In this document: piece after piece, positions 47,677 to 55,453 of the stretch | Position numbering within the stretch: position 1 is the first letter of the stretch | Layout of the letters: every line of letters begins with the position of its first letter | NCBI RefSeq assembly: GCF_020748465.1 | Contig: NZ_JAHZMP010000003.1 | Location: forward strand, 496,001-560,000 | Direction of reading: 5' to 3' | From: Terrisporobacter mayombei | GTDB lineage: Bacteria > Bacillota > Clostridia > Peptostreptococcales > Peptostreptococcaceae | Length of the DNA stretch: 64,000 nucleotides | Position numbers and translations under genes: made by a program | Notes under the pieces: generated by a model | The model's database searches: none | Told to the model about the DNA's origin: nothing | The model's input: the letters and a program-made list of their open reading frames with translations, nothing else

Positions 47677-48603
47677 TTAAGACATATTTTTTGAGTTTTG
47701 ACACATTAGGCCTTCCAAATTATCGTACTCACTTATCATTATTTTTTCAAATTCTAACTTTTTCATTACAATATGTAATATTTTTACACCAGCCGTTATA
47801 ATATCCGCTCGTTTTGGCTGTAGGCCTTTTAAGGTTTTCTTATCATTTAATGTCATTATTTTTAAATTTTGTAGAATTTTTTCTAAATCTTTTTTTGTAA
47901 CCACACTATTATGAACTTTTTCCATAGAATATACTTCTAATTGTTGATTCATAGCAGAAAGTGAAGTAATTGCGCCTCCAATTCCTATTATTTTGCTTAT
48001 ATTCATTGTTCTAAGCTTATCTATAGTAGATGATATGGTATCTTCTATAAAAGTTGTCATATTATTAAATTCTTCATTACTAATTGGATCTGTGGTAATA
48101 AATTTTTCTGTCATTCTTAGTGCTCCAACATTTTCACTTTTACAAAACTTAATTCCTTTCTCATTTCCCACTATAAACTCTGTAGAACCACCGCCGATAT
48201 CTATTACTAATATATCTTCTTTTTTATCACCTTCTGTGCCTTGCAGTACACCCATAAAGCCTAAATTAGATTCCTCTTCTCCACAGATTATCTTAACATC
48301 TATATCTGTTAGGTTTTTTGCCTCATTAACAAAATCTTGTCCATTTTTACTATCTCTAAGCGCTGATGTTCCCATACAATATACTTTGTCACACCTTTCC
48401 TCTTTACATTTATCAGAGAACTCTTTAAGTGCCTTTAAATTTCTTTCTAAAGCATCTTTTGTAATATATCCTTCTTGATTAACACCTTGACCTATTCTAG
48501 TTGTATTTATGTACTTTTTTCTATTTTCTATTTTATTGCCTTCATAATCTGCAATTAATAATCTCATGGAATTTGTCCCTATATCGATTGTTCCTATTTT
48601 CAT
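47677..48603 (-). CDS. ppx: Ppx/GppA-family phosphatase (short form)
   Basis: Exopolyphosphatase or pppGpp phosphatase of the actin-like ATPase superfamily. GTIDIGTNSMRLLIAD (3-18) and LVIDIGGGSTEFIVG are the two phosphate loops, and EESNLGFMGVLQG lies between. At 308 aa it has only the two actin-like domains and lacks the C-terminal HD domain of E. coli Ppx. Which substrate it uses cannot be read. It sits between spoIIE and divIC, where B. subtilis has yabR. AAGGAGG precedes the ATG. Confidence 0.92.
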   Translation of the reverse strand: MKIGTIDIGTNSMRLLIADYEGNKIENRKKYINTTRIGQGVNQEGYITKDALERNLKALKEFSDKCKEERCDKVYCMGTSALRDSKNGQDFVNEAKNLTDIDVKIICGEEESNLGFMGVLQGTEGDKKEDILVIDIGGGSTEFIVGNEKGIKFCKSENVGALRMTEKFITTDPISNEEFNNMTTFIEDTISSTIDKLRTMNISKIIGIGGAITSLSAMNQQLEVYSMEKVHNSVVTKKDLEKILQNLKIMTLNDKKTLKGLQPKRADIITAGVKILHIVMKKLEFEKIMISEYDNLEGLMCQNSKNMS

Positions 48604-48629
48604 TTTTTTCCTCCTTAGTTAAAATTCTC

Positions 48630-48712
48630 TTTGCTTAGTGGGCGCTAAAATTCATATCGTCAACGAGATGCCTTGAGTTTACTATCACTTCAGGCAACGA
48701 CCTCGCTCAAAT
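48630..48712. repeat. Dispersed intergenic element, copy B
   Basis: Plus strand blocks: TTTGCTTAGTGGGCGC, then GTCAACGAGATGCCTTGAG, then CACTTCAGGC and CGCTCAAATT at the far end. On the minus strand, AGCGAG pairs with CTCGTT, and GCCT with AGGC outside an AGT/ACT helix. It lies between the divIC terminator and the ppx gene. See copies A and C. Confidence 0.6.
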
Positions 48713-48737
48713 TAATAAGTTATAATATATTATTATA

Positions 48738-48769
48738 AACGAAAAAGAGATAACTTAGTTATCTCTTTC
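48738..48769 (-). terminator. Intrinsic terminator of the hup-to-divIC operon
   Basis: AAAGAGATAACT and AGTTATCTCTTT form a 12-bp stem with one loop base pair open, followed by TTCGTTTAT. The stem overlaps the divIC stop codon. Confidence 0.8.
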
Positions 48770-49048
48770 ACTGGAATCTACATATATTATTTCATTTGAT
48801 TTAATCATGCCAAGCTCTTCTCTTGCCGCCGATTCTAAATCGTTACTTTTAGAAATCTTTTCTAACTTATTTATTTCCTCTTTAGTATCTTCTATCTGGT
48901 TGTTTATTTGTGCTATCTGGCCTTTATACTCATTTATTTTTCTAATTTGAAATATAAATCCAGTGATGATACTAAACACTAAAAAAAATACAAATAAACT
49001 TAGAATCATATACTGACCCATAAATCTTTTTAACATTTTTATCTTCAT
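48755..49048 (-). CDS. divIC: Septum formation initiator family protein (DivIC/FtsB)
   Basis: A 97-aa bitopic cell-division protein: one membrane helix (about 11-33) followed by a coiled coil (IRKINEYKGQIAQINNQIE, in parts) and a short tail. It forms a complex with FtsL and DivIB. The ATG overlaps the yabQ stop by four bases, as in Bacillus. Confidence 0.93.
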   Translation of the reverse strand: MKIKMLKRFMGQYMILSLFVFFLVFSIITGFIFQIRKINEYKGQIAQINNQIEDTKEEINKLEKISKSNDLESAAREELGMIKSNEIIYVDSSERDN

Positions 49049-49521
49049 GCACCTACACCCTTTTTCTTTTTTCTTTTTCTCTTAGTTGATAAAAGTATAC
49101 TTGGTATATAACAAATAATATCAAAGATAAAGTGTATTGAATAGATAATAATGTAATACAAATTATTTAAAAAACTGACTATGTAATGTATAGTCTTTTT
49201 GGATAAGCTTGTTATAAAAGAAATTATTTTATTGAACAGGGTAAAAATATACTTACTTATGGTGTTGTAATATAAAATAAAACCTAGAAATAAGGCTACA
49301 AAATGATAATATCTTAAGTCAAATCTTTCTAGCAAATTAATTGTTATAAAAATTACCGAAGTTATAAGTATCCAAAATATAAGATCAAAAACAAAAGATA
49401 TTCTCTTTACTATTTTGAAATTCGATCTTAATGCTCTGTAAAAATCAAGCAATAGTCCTATTACTATTCCACCATAAATAGTTAAGTAAAATATACCTAT
49501 ATCTTCTACGAAAAATCCCAT
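49045..49521 (-). CDS. yabQ: Spore cortex biosynthesis protein YabQ
   Basis: A sporulation membrane protein of 158 aa, needed for cortex formation in B. subtilis and located around the forespore. There are about four to five membrane helices; GFFVEDIGIFYLTIYGGIVIGLLLDFYRALR (in parts) is the conserved N-terminal part. A Lys/Arg-rich tail (TKRKRKKKKG) ends the protein. It overlaps yabP by one base. Confidence 0.9.
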   Translation of the reverse strand: MGFFVEDIGIFYLTIYGGIVIGLLLDFYRALRSNFKIVKRISFVFDLIFWILITSVIFITINLLERFDLRYYHFVALFLGFILYYNTISKYIFTLFNKIISFITSLSKKTIHYIVSFLNNLYYIIIYSIHFIFDIICYIPSILLSTKRKRKKKKGVGA

Positions 49522-49775
49522 TATTTAAATACCTTTTTTAAGAATTTTTCTTCAGGTTTTTTCTCTTTTGCATAACTTATAGAGTTTACTGTACCTTCCA
49601 CACTTATTATACTTTCTTCTAAATTTAGCTTATTCATATCCAAGCCTTCACCTTCCACAATAAGCCTTCCTGCAGAAGTTAAAAGCTCTACCCTCTTATC
49701 ATTAAAAGAATATATATGATCCACTCCTGATATAACTAGATTAGATCTATCTTTTAAACTTATACTATGTTCCAT
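49521..49775 (-). CDS. yabP: Sporulation protein YabP
   Basis: 84 aa, YabP family. The pattern HSISLKDRSNLVISGVDHIYSFNDKRVEL and later GLDMNKLNLEESIISVEGTVNSISYA (read in parts) is typical of this small beta-sandwich protein, expressed in the mother cell. It lies just before yabQ. A GGGGGG tract precedes the start. Confidence 0.92.
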   Translation of the reverse strand: MEHSISLKDRSNLVISGVDHIYSFNDKRVELLTSAGRLIVEGEGLDMNKLNLEESIISVEGTVNSISYAKEKKPEEKFLKKVFK

Positions 49776-49835
49776 AATATCCCCCCAGTATATATAAATT
49801 ACTCCTAATATAAATATACTGAGGTCATGTGAATA

Positions 49836-50078
49836 TTATTCTATTATCTCATACATTTCCTTTGCTTCAGCTTTAAGGACATGTTCTTTTATTTCAGTTA
49901 TTTTAAACTTCATTATTTTTTCTCCAAAAGTAATTTCTAATACATCACCCATATTTACTTCTGAAGATGATTTCGCTTGTTTTCCATTTATAGTAACTAT
50001 TCCTTTGTCACAAGCTTCTTTGGCTACAGTTCTTCTTTTTATTATTCTGGATACTTTTAAAAATTTATCTAGTCTCAT
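49836..50078 (-). CDS. rqcP: S4-domain RNA-binding protein RqcP (YabO/Hsp15-like)
   Basis: 80 aa consisting of a single S4 domain: MRLDKFLKVSRIIKRRTVAKEACDKG (in parts) followed by GKQAKSSSEVNMGD. RqcP works with RqcH in alanine tailing of stalled nascent chains. Its Bacillus counterpart sits in the same position, between mazG and yabP. Here hup lies between it and mazG. Confidence 0.92.
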   Translation of the reverse strand: MRLDKFLKVSRIIKRRTVAKEACDKGIVTINGKQAKSSSEVNMGDVLEITFGEKIMKFKITEIKEHVLKAEAKEMYEIIE

Positions 50079-50097
50079 ATGACCTCCTTAGTATACA

Positions 50098-50128
50098 GAA
50101 AAAGTGTGGGAAGCCCACACTTTTATCT
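50098..50128 (-). terminator. Intrinsic terminator of hup
   Basis: AAAAGTGTGGG and CCCACACTTTT with a tiny loop form an 11-bp stem, followed by TTTCTG on the minus strand. It separates the highly expressed hup from rqcP, possibly incompletely. Confidence 0.85.
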
Positions 50129-50150
50129 ATTATTAATTTCTATTATGTTC

Positions 50151-50435
50151 TTATTTGTTTATAGCTTCTTTTAAAACTTTTCCAGCTTTGAATACTGGAG
50201 CTTTTGAAGCAGGTATTTCTATAACTTGTTGTGGGTCTCTTGGGTTTCTTCCTTGTCTAGCAGCTCTTTCTCTAGTTTCGAAAGTTCCAAATCCTACTAA
50301 TTGTACTTTTTCTCCTCCAACTAATGCTTCTTCAACTGAAGCCATGAATGCATTTAATGCATCTTCTATTTGTTTTTTAGTTAATTCTAACTCACTTTTT
50401 TCTGCCATTTTTGATACTAATTCAGCTTTATTCAT
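50151..50435 (-). CDS. hup: DNA-binding protein HU
   Basis: A 94-aa nucleoid protein. The N-terminal helices start MNKAELVSKMAEKS. The beta arm contains GFGTFETRERAARQGRNP, with the intercalating Pro in ARQGRNPRDP. The C-terminal KAPVFKAGKVLKEAIN is standard. A strong AGGAGG precedes the ATG, and a terminator follows directly, fitting high expression. Confidence 0.97.
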   Translation of the reverse strand: MNKAELVSKMAEKSELELTKKQIEDALNAFMASVEEALVGGEKVQLVGFGTFETRERAARQGRNPRDPQQVIEIPASKAPVFKAGKVLKEAINK

Positions 50436-50515
50436 TATTTTTACCTCCTAAAATGTGTTAATATAAAACTCTTTTCTTGTAAGTTCTATATATTTATGAA
50501 ATTTCCTTCTATTAT

Positions 50516-51964
50516 TTATTGAAATTTAGCCTTCTCCCATAGTTTATCCATCTCTTCTAATGTCATTTCTTCCAATGTCTTATTCATTGCTTTAGCATTA
50601 TCTTCTATAAATTTAAATCTTTTTATAAATTTCTTACTAGTTAAGTTTAATGCTTCTTCTGGATCAACTTGTAAAAATCTAGCTAAATTTACTATTGAAA
50701 ATAATAAATCGCCTAACTCTTCCTTTATGTATTTTATATTCCTTGATTTACATTCGTCAAGTAGTTCTTTGTATTCTTCTTCAACTTTTTTACAAACATC
50801 GCCAATATTATCCCAGTCAAATCCTACTAGGGCGACCTTATATTGTATTTTTTCTGCTTTAGTTAGAGCCGGCAAAAATTGAGGAATCCTTTGTAAGCCC
50901 TCAGTTACACTGGTCTCACCTTTTTCCTTCTTTTTCAGTTCTTCCCATGTTTTATCAAATTTATTCATATCTATATCAATATTTTCAAAAACATGAGGAT
51001 GTCTATGTATTAATTTGTTACAAATGCTACTTGATACGTCACCTAAGTTAAAGAATCCTTCTTCTTCTCCTATTTGACAATGGAATATAACTTGTAAAAG
51101 TACATCTCCCAACTCTTCAATTAACTCATCAATATCGTCGTTGTCAACAGCTTGTACCACTTCATAGGCTTCTTCTATCAAATATTTTTTTAAAGACTCA
51201 TGAGTTTGTTTTGCATCCCATTCACAACCTGATGGCCCTCTAAGCTTTTTCATTATATTTTGTAGATCATGAACTGTATTATATAATTTTTTATCACCTT
51301 TGGGTATATATAAACTTGTTAAATAACTAAAAAGTTCAGGTTTTCTATCAAGTTCATATAATTTTACATATGTTTTATTTTCTAAACTTTTTATCCCTGC
51401 ACCATTTACTATACAAACTTCTTGTTCATCATCATAATGTTCCATTAATTTTAATTTAACATTTGATGCAATAAAAGAGTCATATATTTGCGTTATTATA
51501 GTATTTGTACTTATATCTATATAAGACTCTTCTAACTCAAAAGCATCTAATAGTTTAAATCCTTCTGCTGGGTCTACTCCTAGATAATTGTACATAGCAT
51601 CTACAAAGCTCATAGACGGTATTATATCCAGTTCTAGGTTATTTACTATACATAAGCCCTCTATAATGCCTACAGTCTTTTCTGCAACGCGAGGATGGCC
51701 TGGAACTGCATAAACTAAGTCTTCATTTTTACCTTTTTCTACTATAAACTTTGCAATTTGTCCATATACCTCTTCAAAATTATCTTCTTTTTCATAAAAA
51801 TAATCTAGAGCAGTATATTGAATTTTATCTTGTAATTGTTCTACTGTTGGATGTTTCTTAGTTCTTAAATAAACATTAGAACTAGAACTTAATGCTTCCA
51901 ATGCCCCTTGGCTAATTAAGGAATAATCTCCAGGTCCTAGTCCTACAATAGATATTTTTCCCAT
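50516..51964 (-). CDS. mazG: Fusion of tetrapyrrole methylase-like domain and MazG nucleotide pyrophosphohydrolase
   Basis: 482 aa, same architecture as B. subtilis YabN. The N-terminal part (1-215) is a tetrapyrrole methylase-type fold (ISIVGLGPGDYSLIS; YAVPGHPRVAEKT), probably not acting on tetrapyrroles. The C-terminal part is a duplicated MazG domain starting LRGPSGCEWDAKQTHESL, with the EExxE/ExxD metal motifs in EEAYEVVQAVDNDDIDELIEELGD (read in parts). It hydrolyses non-canonical NTPs. It lies downstream of the spoVB-like flippase. Confidence 0.95.
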   Translation of the reverse strand: MGKISIVGLGPGDYSLISQGALEALSSSSNVYLRTKKHPTVEQLQDKIQYTALDYFYEKEDNFEEVYGQIAKFIVEKGKNEDLVYAVPGHPRVAEKTVGIIEGLCIVNNLELDIIPSMSFVDAMYNYLGVDPAEGFKLLDAFELEESYIDISTNTIITQIYDSFIASNVKLKLMEHYDDEQEVCIVNGAGIKSLENKTYVKLYELDRKPELFSYLTSLYIPKGDKKLYNTVHDLQNIMKKLRGPSGCEWDAKQTHESLKKYLIEEAYEVVQAVDNDDIDELIEELGDVLLQVIFHCQIGEEEGFFNLGDVSSSICNKLIHRHPHVFENIDIDMNKFDKTWEELKKKEKGETSVTEGLQRIPQFLPALTKAEKIQYKVALVGFDWDNIGDVCKKVEEEYKELLDECKSRNIKYIKEELGDLLFSIVNLARFLQVDPEEALNLTSKKFIKRFKFIEDNAKAMNKTLEEMTLEEMDKLWEKAKFQ

Positions 51965-51982
51965 TTTATTATCTCCTATATA

Positions 51983-52024
51983 TGAATGATAAGATTATAA
52001 ACATTAACATAATCTTATCATTCA
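51983..52024 (-). other. Intercistronic hairpin between spoVB and mazG
   Basis: GAATGATAAGATTAT (51984-51998) and ATAATCTTATCATTC (52009-52023) form a 15-bp perfect stem. Neither strand has a clean T run after it, so attenuation or mRNA processing is as likely as termination. Confidence 0.5.
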
Positions 52025-52039
52025 TTTATATATTATTTT

Positions 52040-53656
52040 CTATTTCATAAGTTTAAGTTTTCTTAAAACTGAGTAAATTTTTTCACCTTTTGGCATAGTT
52101 AAAATTTCATCTTTTCTAATTCCGCCTATTCCTAGTAAAACCAAACCATAAACAAGCCCACCAATAGCTATTGAAACTAGAGTTGATAATGAGTTTCCTA
52201 AGAAACCTACCATAAATCCATATGATAGTTTAACAACTACATACATCGTTATAACTGTTATCATTGGTTTTATAACAAACTCTTTCGGTGATAATCTTAA
52301 TTTTAGATGTTTCTTTATATATATAAACTCTATTATAGATGCTACTGCGTATGCTGATAAAGTACCTATTCCAGAACCTATTATATTTATTGAAGGTATA
52401 CCTGTTAACACATAACTTATTACTACTTTAAATACCATACCAACTGCTAATGCTATAACTGGTACCATAGGTTTTCCCATACCCTGTAGTATTCCATTTT
52501 GTGCATATATTAAACCTAAGAATACTGCACAAGGAGACACTACAAATAACATAGTTCCAAGGGTTGCTGGTTCAGCAGGATATAATAGTTTCATTATTGG
52601 CCCTGCTAGGGCTGCGAACCCAAATGTAGCTGGTAAAGTAACTAACAATATAGTCTTTAGACCTGTCTTAGCTTCTTTTCTTACTCGTTTCATTTGCTTT
52701 AATGCATAAGCTTCTGAAATAGATGGTACTAAACTCATTCCTATAGCTTGGTCTATAACTACAAGTAAGTTTACAGTTGATATTGCCATTCCTGATAATT
52801 GTCCAAGTAGAGAATTGGCTTGTTCAATATTAAATCCAGTTTCTGTAAGCCTTCTTACTACTATTACACTATCTACCATATTTACTAAAGGCATTACACA
52901 TGCACCTATACTTATAGGTATAGCAACATATAGTAATCTTTTAAGGATTGTACCTGTACTTTCAAGCTTTATATGCTTACTTTGAGCTATTTCAGCTTTT
53001 CTAGATTTACTACCTCTTAAATATATGTAAATTAAAAATACAGCAGACGCAAATCCACCTATTGCAGCTCCTAGTACTCCACCAGCAGCTCCCATTTGCT
53101 CTCCAAAGTTTTTCATAAGCATATATGCTAAGAATAACCCTAATACTACCCTGAAAAACTGTTCAATTATTTGAGAAATAGCTATTTTAGACATCTCTCT
53201 TCTTCCCTGGAAATATCCTCTATAAGAAGACATCAAAGGAACAAATAGTAATGCAGGAGAAATAGCAATTAATGCTGCATATGCTCCACTATTTTTCAAA
53301 AGTACTGTAGATATAAAATCTGCACCAAAGAAGAAAAATGAAAATGATATCAATCCAGTAATAAATAAAACTGTATATGATATTCTAAATGTTTTATTTG
53401 CTCCTCCAAAATCTCCTACAGCTCTTTGTTCTGAAACTAGTTTTGCAAGTGCTGTAGGAAACCCAGCTGTTGCTAATGTTAAGAACAGAGTATATACCGG
53501 GTATACCGCTTGATAATACCCTAATCCCGTTGATCCAATTATGTTACCAAGAGGAATCCTAAAAAATGCACCCATTATCTTAACGATTATACCTGCCATG
53601 CCAAGTATAAGCGCACCTTTTAAAAAGGATTCTTTATTATTATTGTTATTACTCAT
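52040..53656 (-). CDS. spoVB: SpoVB/YabM-like polysaccharide flippase (MOP superfamily)
   Basis: 538 aa with about 14 membrane helices. Family segments: LKGALILGMAGIIVKIMGAFFRIPLGNIIG (in parts), GYYQAVYPVYTLFLTLATAGFPTALAKLVSE, and SSYRGYFQGRREM. These are MATE-like lipid-linked sugar flippases of the MurJ/SpoVB type. In Bacillus the gene between spoVT and mazG is yabM, a close relative, so the precise role (cortex or vegetative wall) is open. The ATG at 53656 follows GGGAGG; the frame's earlier start is inside the ribosome site. Confidence 0.88.
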   Translation of the reverse strand: MSNNNNNKESFLKGALILGMAGIIVKIMGAFFRIPLGNIIGSTGLGYYQAVYPVYTLFLTLATAGFPTALAKLVSEQRAVGDFGGANKTFRISYTVLFITGLISFSFFFFGADFISTVLLKNSGAYAALIAISPALLFVPLMSSYRGYFQGRREMSKIAISQIIEQFFRVVLGLFLAYMLMKNFGEQMGAAGGVLGAAIGGFASAVFLIYIYLRGSKSRKAEIAQSKHIKLESTGTILKRLLYVAIPISIGACVMPLVNMVDSVIVVRRLTETGFNIEQANSLLGQLSGMAISTVNLLVVIDQAIGMSLVPSISEAYALKQMKRVRKEAKTGLKTILLVTLPATFGFAALAGPIMKLLYPAEPATLGTMLFVVSPCAVFLGLIYAQNGILQGMGKPMVPVIALAVGMVFKVVISYVLTGIPSINIIGSGIGTLSAYAVASIIEFIYIKKHLKLRLSPKEFVIKPMITVITMYVVVKLSYGFMVGFLGNSLSTLVSIAIGGLVYGLVLLGIGGIRKDEILTMPKGEKIYSVLRKLKLMK

Positions 53657-53758
53657 AACGTAACCTCCCAATATTTATATAACAAACTTTAATATATCAT
53701 ATCTTTATAAGTATATTCAATAATTTAAGATTTTTTAATTATTTAGAAAACAAATTTT

Positions 53759-53800
53759 TTAAATACTAAAGGCCCTTAATATAAGGGCCTTTAGTATTTA
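53759..53800 (-). terminator. Intrinsic terminator of spoVT
   Basis: An 18-bp perfect inverted repeat around ATA (core AAAGGCCCTTA / TAAGGGCCTTT) lies over the spoVT stop codon. The following minus-strand sequence is A/T mixed, so efficiency is uncertain. Confidence 0.7.
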
Positions 53801-54337
53801 TTGTACCTGCTTTCCTAAAAAGCTAGTTGCAATTTTAAGAATCTTTTCTATGTCTTCAGAAAAAACTTCATTTTCTTTTGTAACTACTGAAATTGAACCT
53901 ATGCAGTCTCCTGAGTCGCTTATAATTGGCATAACAATTTGACCGCTATATGGAGTAGAATCATCTTTGTATAATGGTATCATTTTATTATCATTAGCAT
54001 GTTTAACTACTCTATTTTCAATTAATTGTTCTAGTTCATTGCTTATACTTTTTTCTTTATAATCTTTTTTAGGTAATTTAGATACAGCTATTATAGAATC
54101 TAAATCTGTTACTACAACACCTTGTCCTAGTGTTTCACCTAGGGTTTCAGCATATTCTTGCGAGAATTCATTTAATTCTCCTATTGGAGAGTATTTTTTA
54201 AGGATTACTTCTCCGTCTTTAGCTGTAAATATTTCTAGAGGATCACCTTCTCTTATTCTAAGGGTTTTTCTAATCTCTTTAGGAATAACAACTCTTCCTA
54301 GGTCGTCTATTCTTCTAACTATTCCTGTAGCTCTCAT
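53798..54337 (-). CDS. spoVT: Stage V sporulation protein T, AbrB-type regulator
   Basis: A forespore regulator modulating sigma-G genes. 179 aa: the N-terminal AbrB swapped-hairpin domain (MRATGIVRRIDDLGRVVIPKE, in parts; 1-50) binds DNA, and a GAF-like domain (about 58-178) follows. It lies between prsA and the flippase gene, as in other clostridia, and the Bacillus order mfd-spoVT is retained apart from prsA. Confidence 0.96.
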   Translation of the reverse strand: MRATGIVRRIDDLGRVVIPKEIRKTLRIREGDPLEIFTAKDGEVILKKYSPIGELNEFSQEYAETLGETLGQGVVVTDLDSIIAVSKLPKKDYKEKSISNELEQLIENRVVKHANDNKMIPLYKDDSTPYSGQIVMPIISDSGDCIGSISVVTKENEVFSEDIEKILKIATSFLGKQVQ

Positions 54338-54404
54338 TTATTAATTAATCCCTCCATCACTGTCTTTATATGTATATATTTTTACCATTGATAAGAAAAA
54401 TATA

Positions 54405-54440
54405 CAAAAAAAGCTATATCCTTAATTGGACATAGCTTAT
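54405..54440 (-). terminator. Intrinsic terminator of prsA
   Basis: AAGCTATGTCC and GGATATAGCTT (one wobble) form the stem, followed by TTTTTTTGTA on the minus strand. Confidence 0.82.
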
Positions 54441-54444
54441 TATA

Positions 54445-55437
54445 TTAAAATTTAGCAGATTTTACAATATCTTCTTTTTGTTCTATCTTAGAATCTTTTT
54501 TTAGTTTTTCAACATATTCAGTATATTTTTCACTTGCTAACGTAGTCTTTATTTTATCTTTTACATCGTCATAAGTTTCTTGCTTATCTACCCTATCTGT
54601 AATTTTTATTATGTGATAACCATATTGAGTCTCTACTATATCAGATATTTCCCCTTTTTTCATGTTAAAAGCTGCCTTTTCAAATTCAGGTACCATTTGA
54701 CCTTTCCCGAAAGAGCCTAAATCTCCACCATTTGATGCTGATGAGTCCTGAGAATATTCTTTAGCTACCTTTGCAAAGTCTTCTCCAGCTTTAACTTTAG
54801 CAAGAGCTTCTTCTGCTTTTTTCTTAGCTTCTTTCTTTTTCTCTGCTGATAATTCTTTACCTTCTTTATCTTGAGTTTTTAATAGTATATGAGAAGCTGT
54901 CACAGTATCAGTATAGAAACTCTTTTTGTTATCTTCATAGTATTTTTTCATATCAGCTTCTGATATTTTTGTATCTTTTTCAAATTTTTCTTGCAAGTTA
55001 CTATTAGCTAAATCTCTTGTAAATTGAAATTTTAGAAAATCTTCATTTATTCCTATTTTTTTAAGATTTTCTTTGTAGTCATTCTTATTTTTTATACTTT
55101 CATTGAAACTATCTATCTGCTCTTGTACTTGTTTATCTGTGGGAGTAACTTTTTCTTTTTCTGCTTGTTGATAAATTACTTCAGAACCTATCATAGTTTC
55201 AAGCACCATTTCTTTCAATGTATCTTTGTAAGTTTTTCCACCTTCCATTTCTTTAGACCAGATATCACTTCCATAATAAGATTCCATTGACGATTTATTT
55301 AAAGCTAATAATTTTTGGTAATTTCCTAAAGTTATGTCTTGTCCATTTACTGTGGCCACTGCTTTTTTGTCTGCACTACATCCTATTAATGATACTGTCA
55401 TCATTAAGCATAAGATTAAAGTAAATATTTTTTTCAT
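54445..55437 (-). CDS. prsA: PrsA-like foldase lipoprotein (parvulin PPIase)
   Basis: An extracytoplasmic folding factor. 330 aa with a lipoprotein signal ending SLIGC (Cys20). A SurA/PrsA N-terminal helical region follows, then a parvulin domain (about 180-275) beginning ASHILLKTQDKEGKELS, with SQDSSASNGGDLGSFGKGQMVPEFE (in parts) and YGYHIIKITDR. The ATG at 55437 has GGAGAGGTG upstream; a start five codons earlier lacks one. It is inserted between mfd and spoVT. Confidence 0.94.
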   Translation of the reverse strand: MKKIFTLILCLMMTVSLIGCSADKKAVATVNGQDITLGNYQKLLALNKSSMESYYGSDIWSKEMEGGKTYKDTLKEMVLETMIGSEVIYQQAEKEKVTPTDKQVQEQIDSFNESIKNKNDYKENLKKIGINEDFLKFQFTRDLANSNLQEKFEKDTKISEADMKKYYEDNKKSFYTDTVTASHILLKTQDKEGKELSAEKKKEAKKKAEEALAKVKAGEDFAKVAKEYSQDSSASNGGDLGSFGKGQMVPEFEKAAFNMKKGEISDIVETQYGYHIIKITDRVDKQETYDDVKDKIKTTLASEKYTEYVEKLKKDSKIEQKEDIVKSAKF

Positions 55438-55453
55438 AAAACACCTCTCCAAA

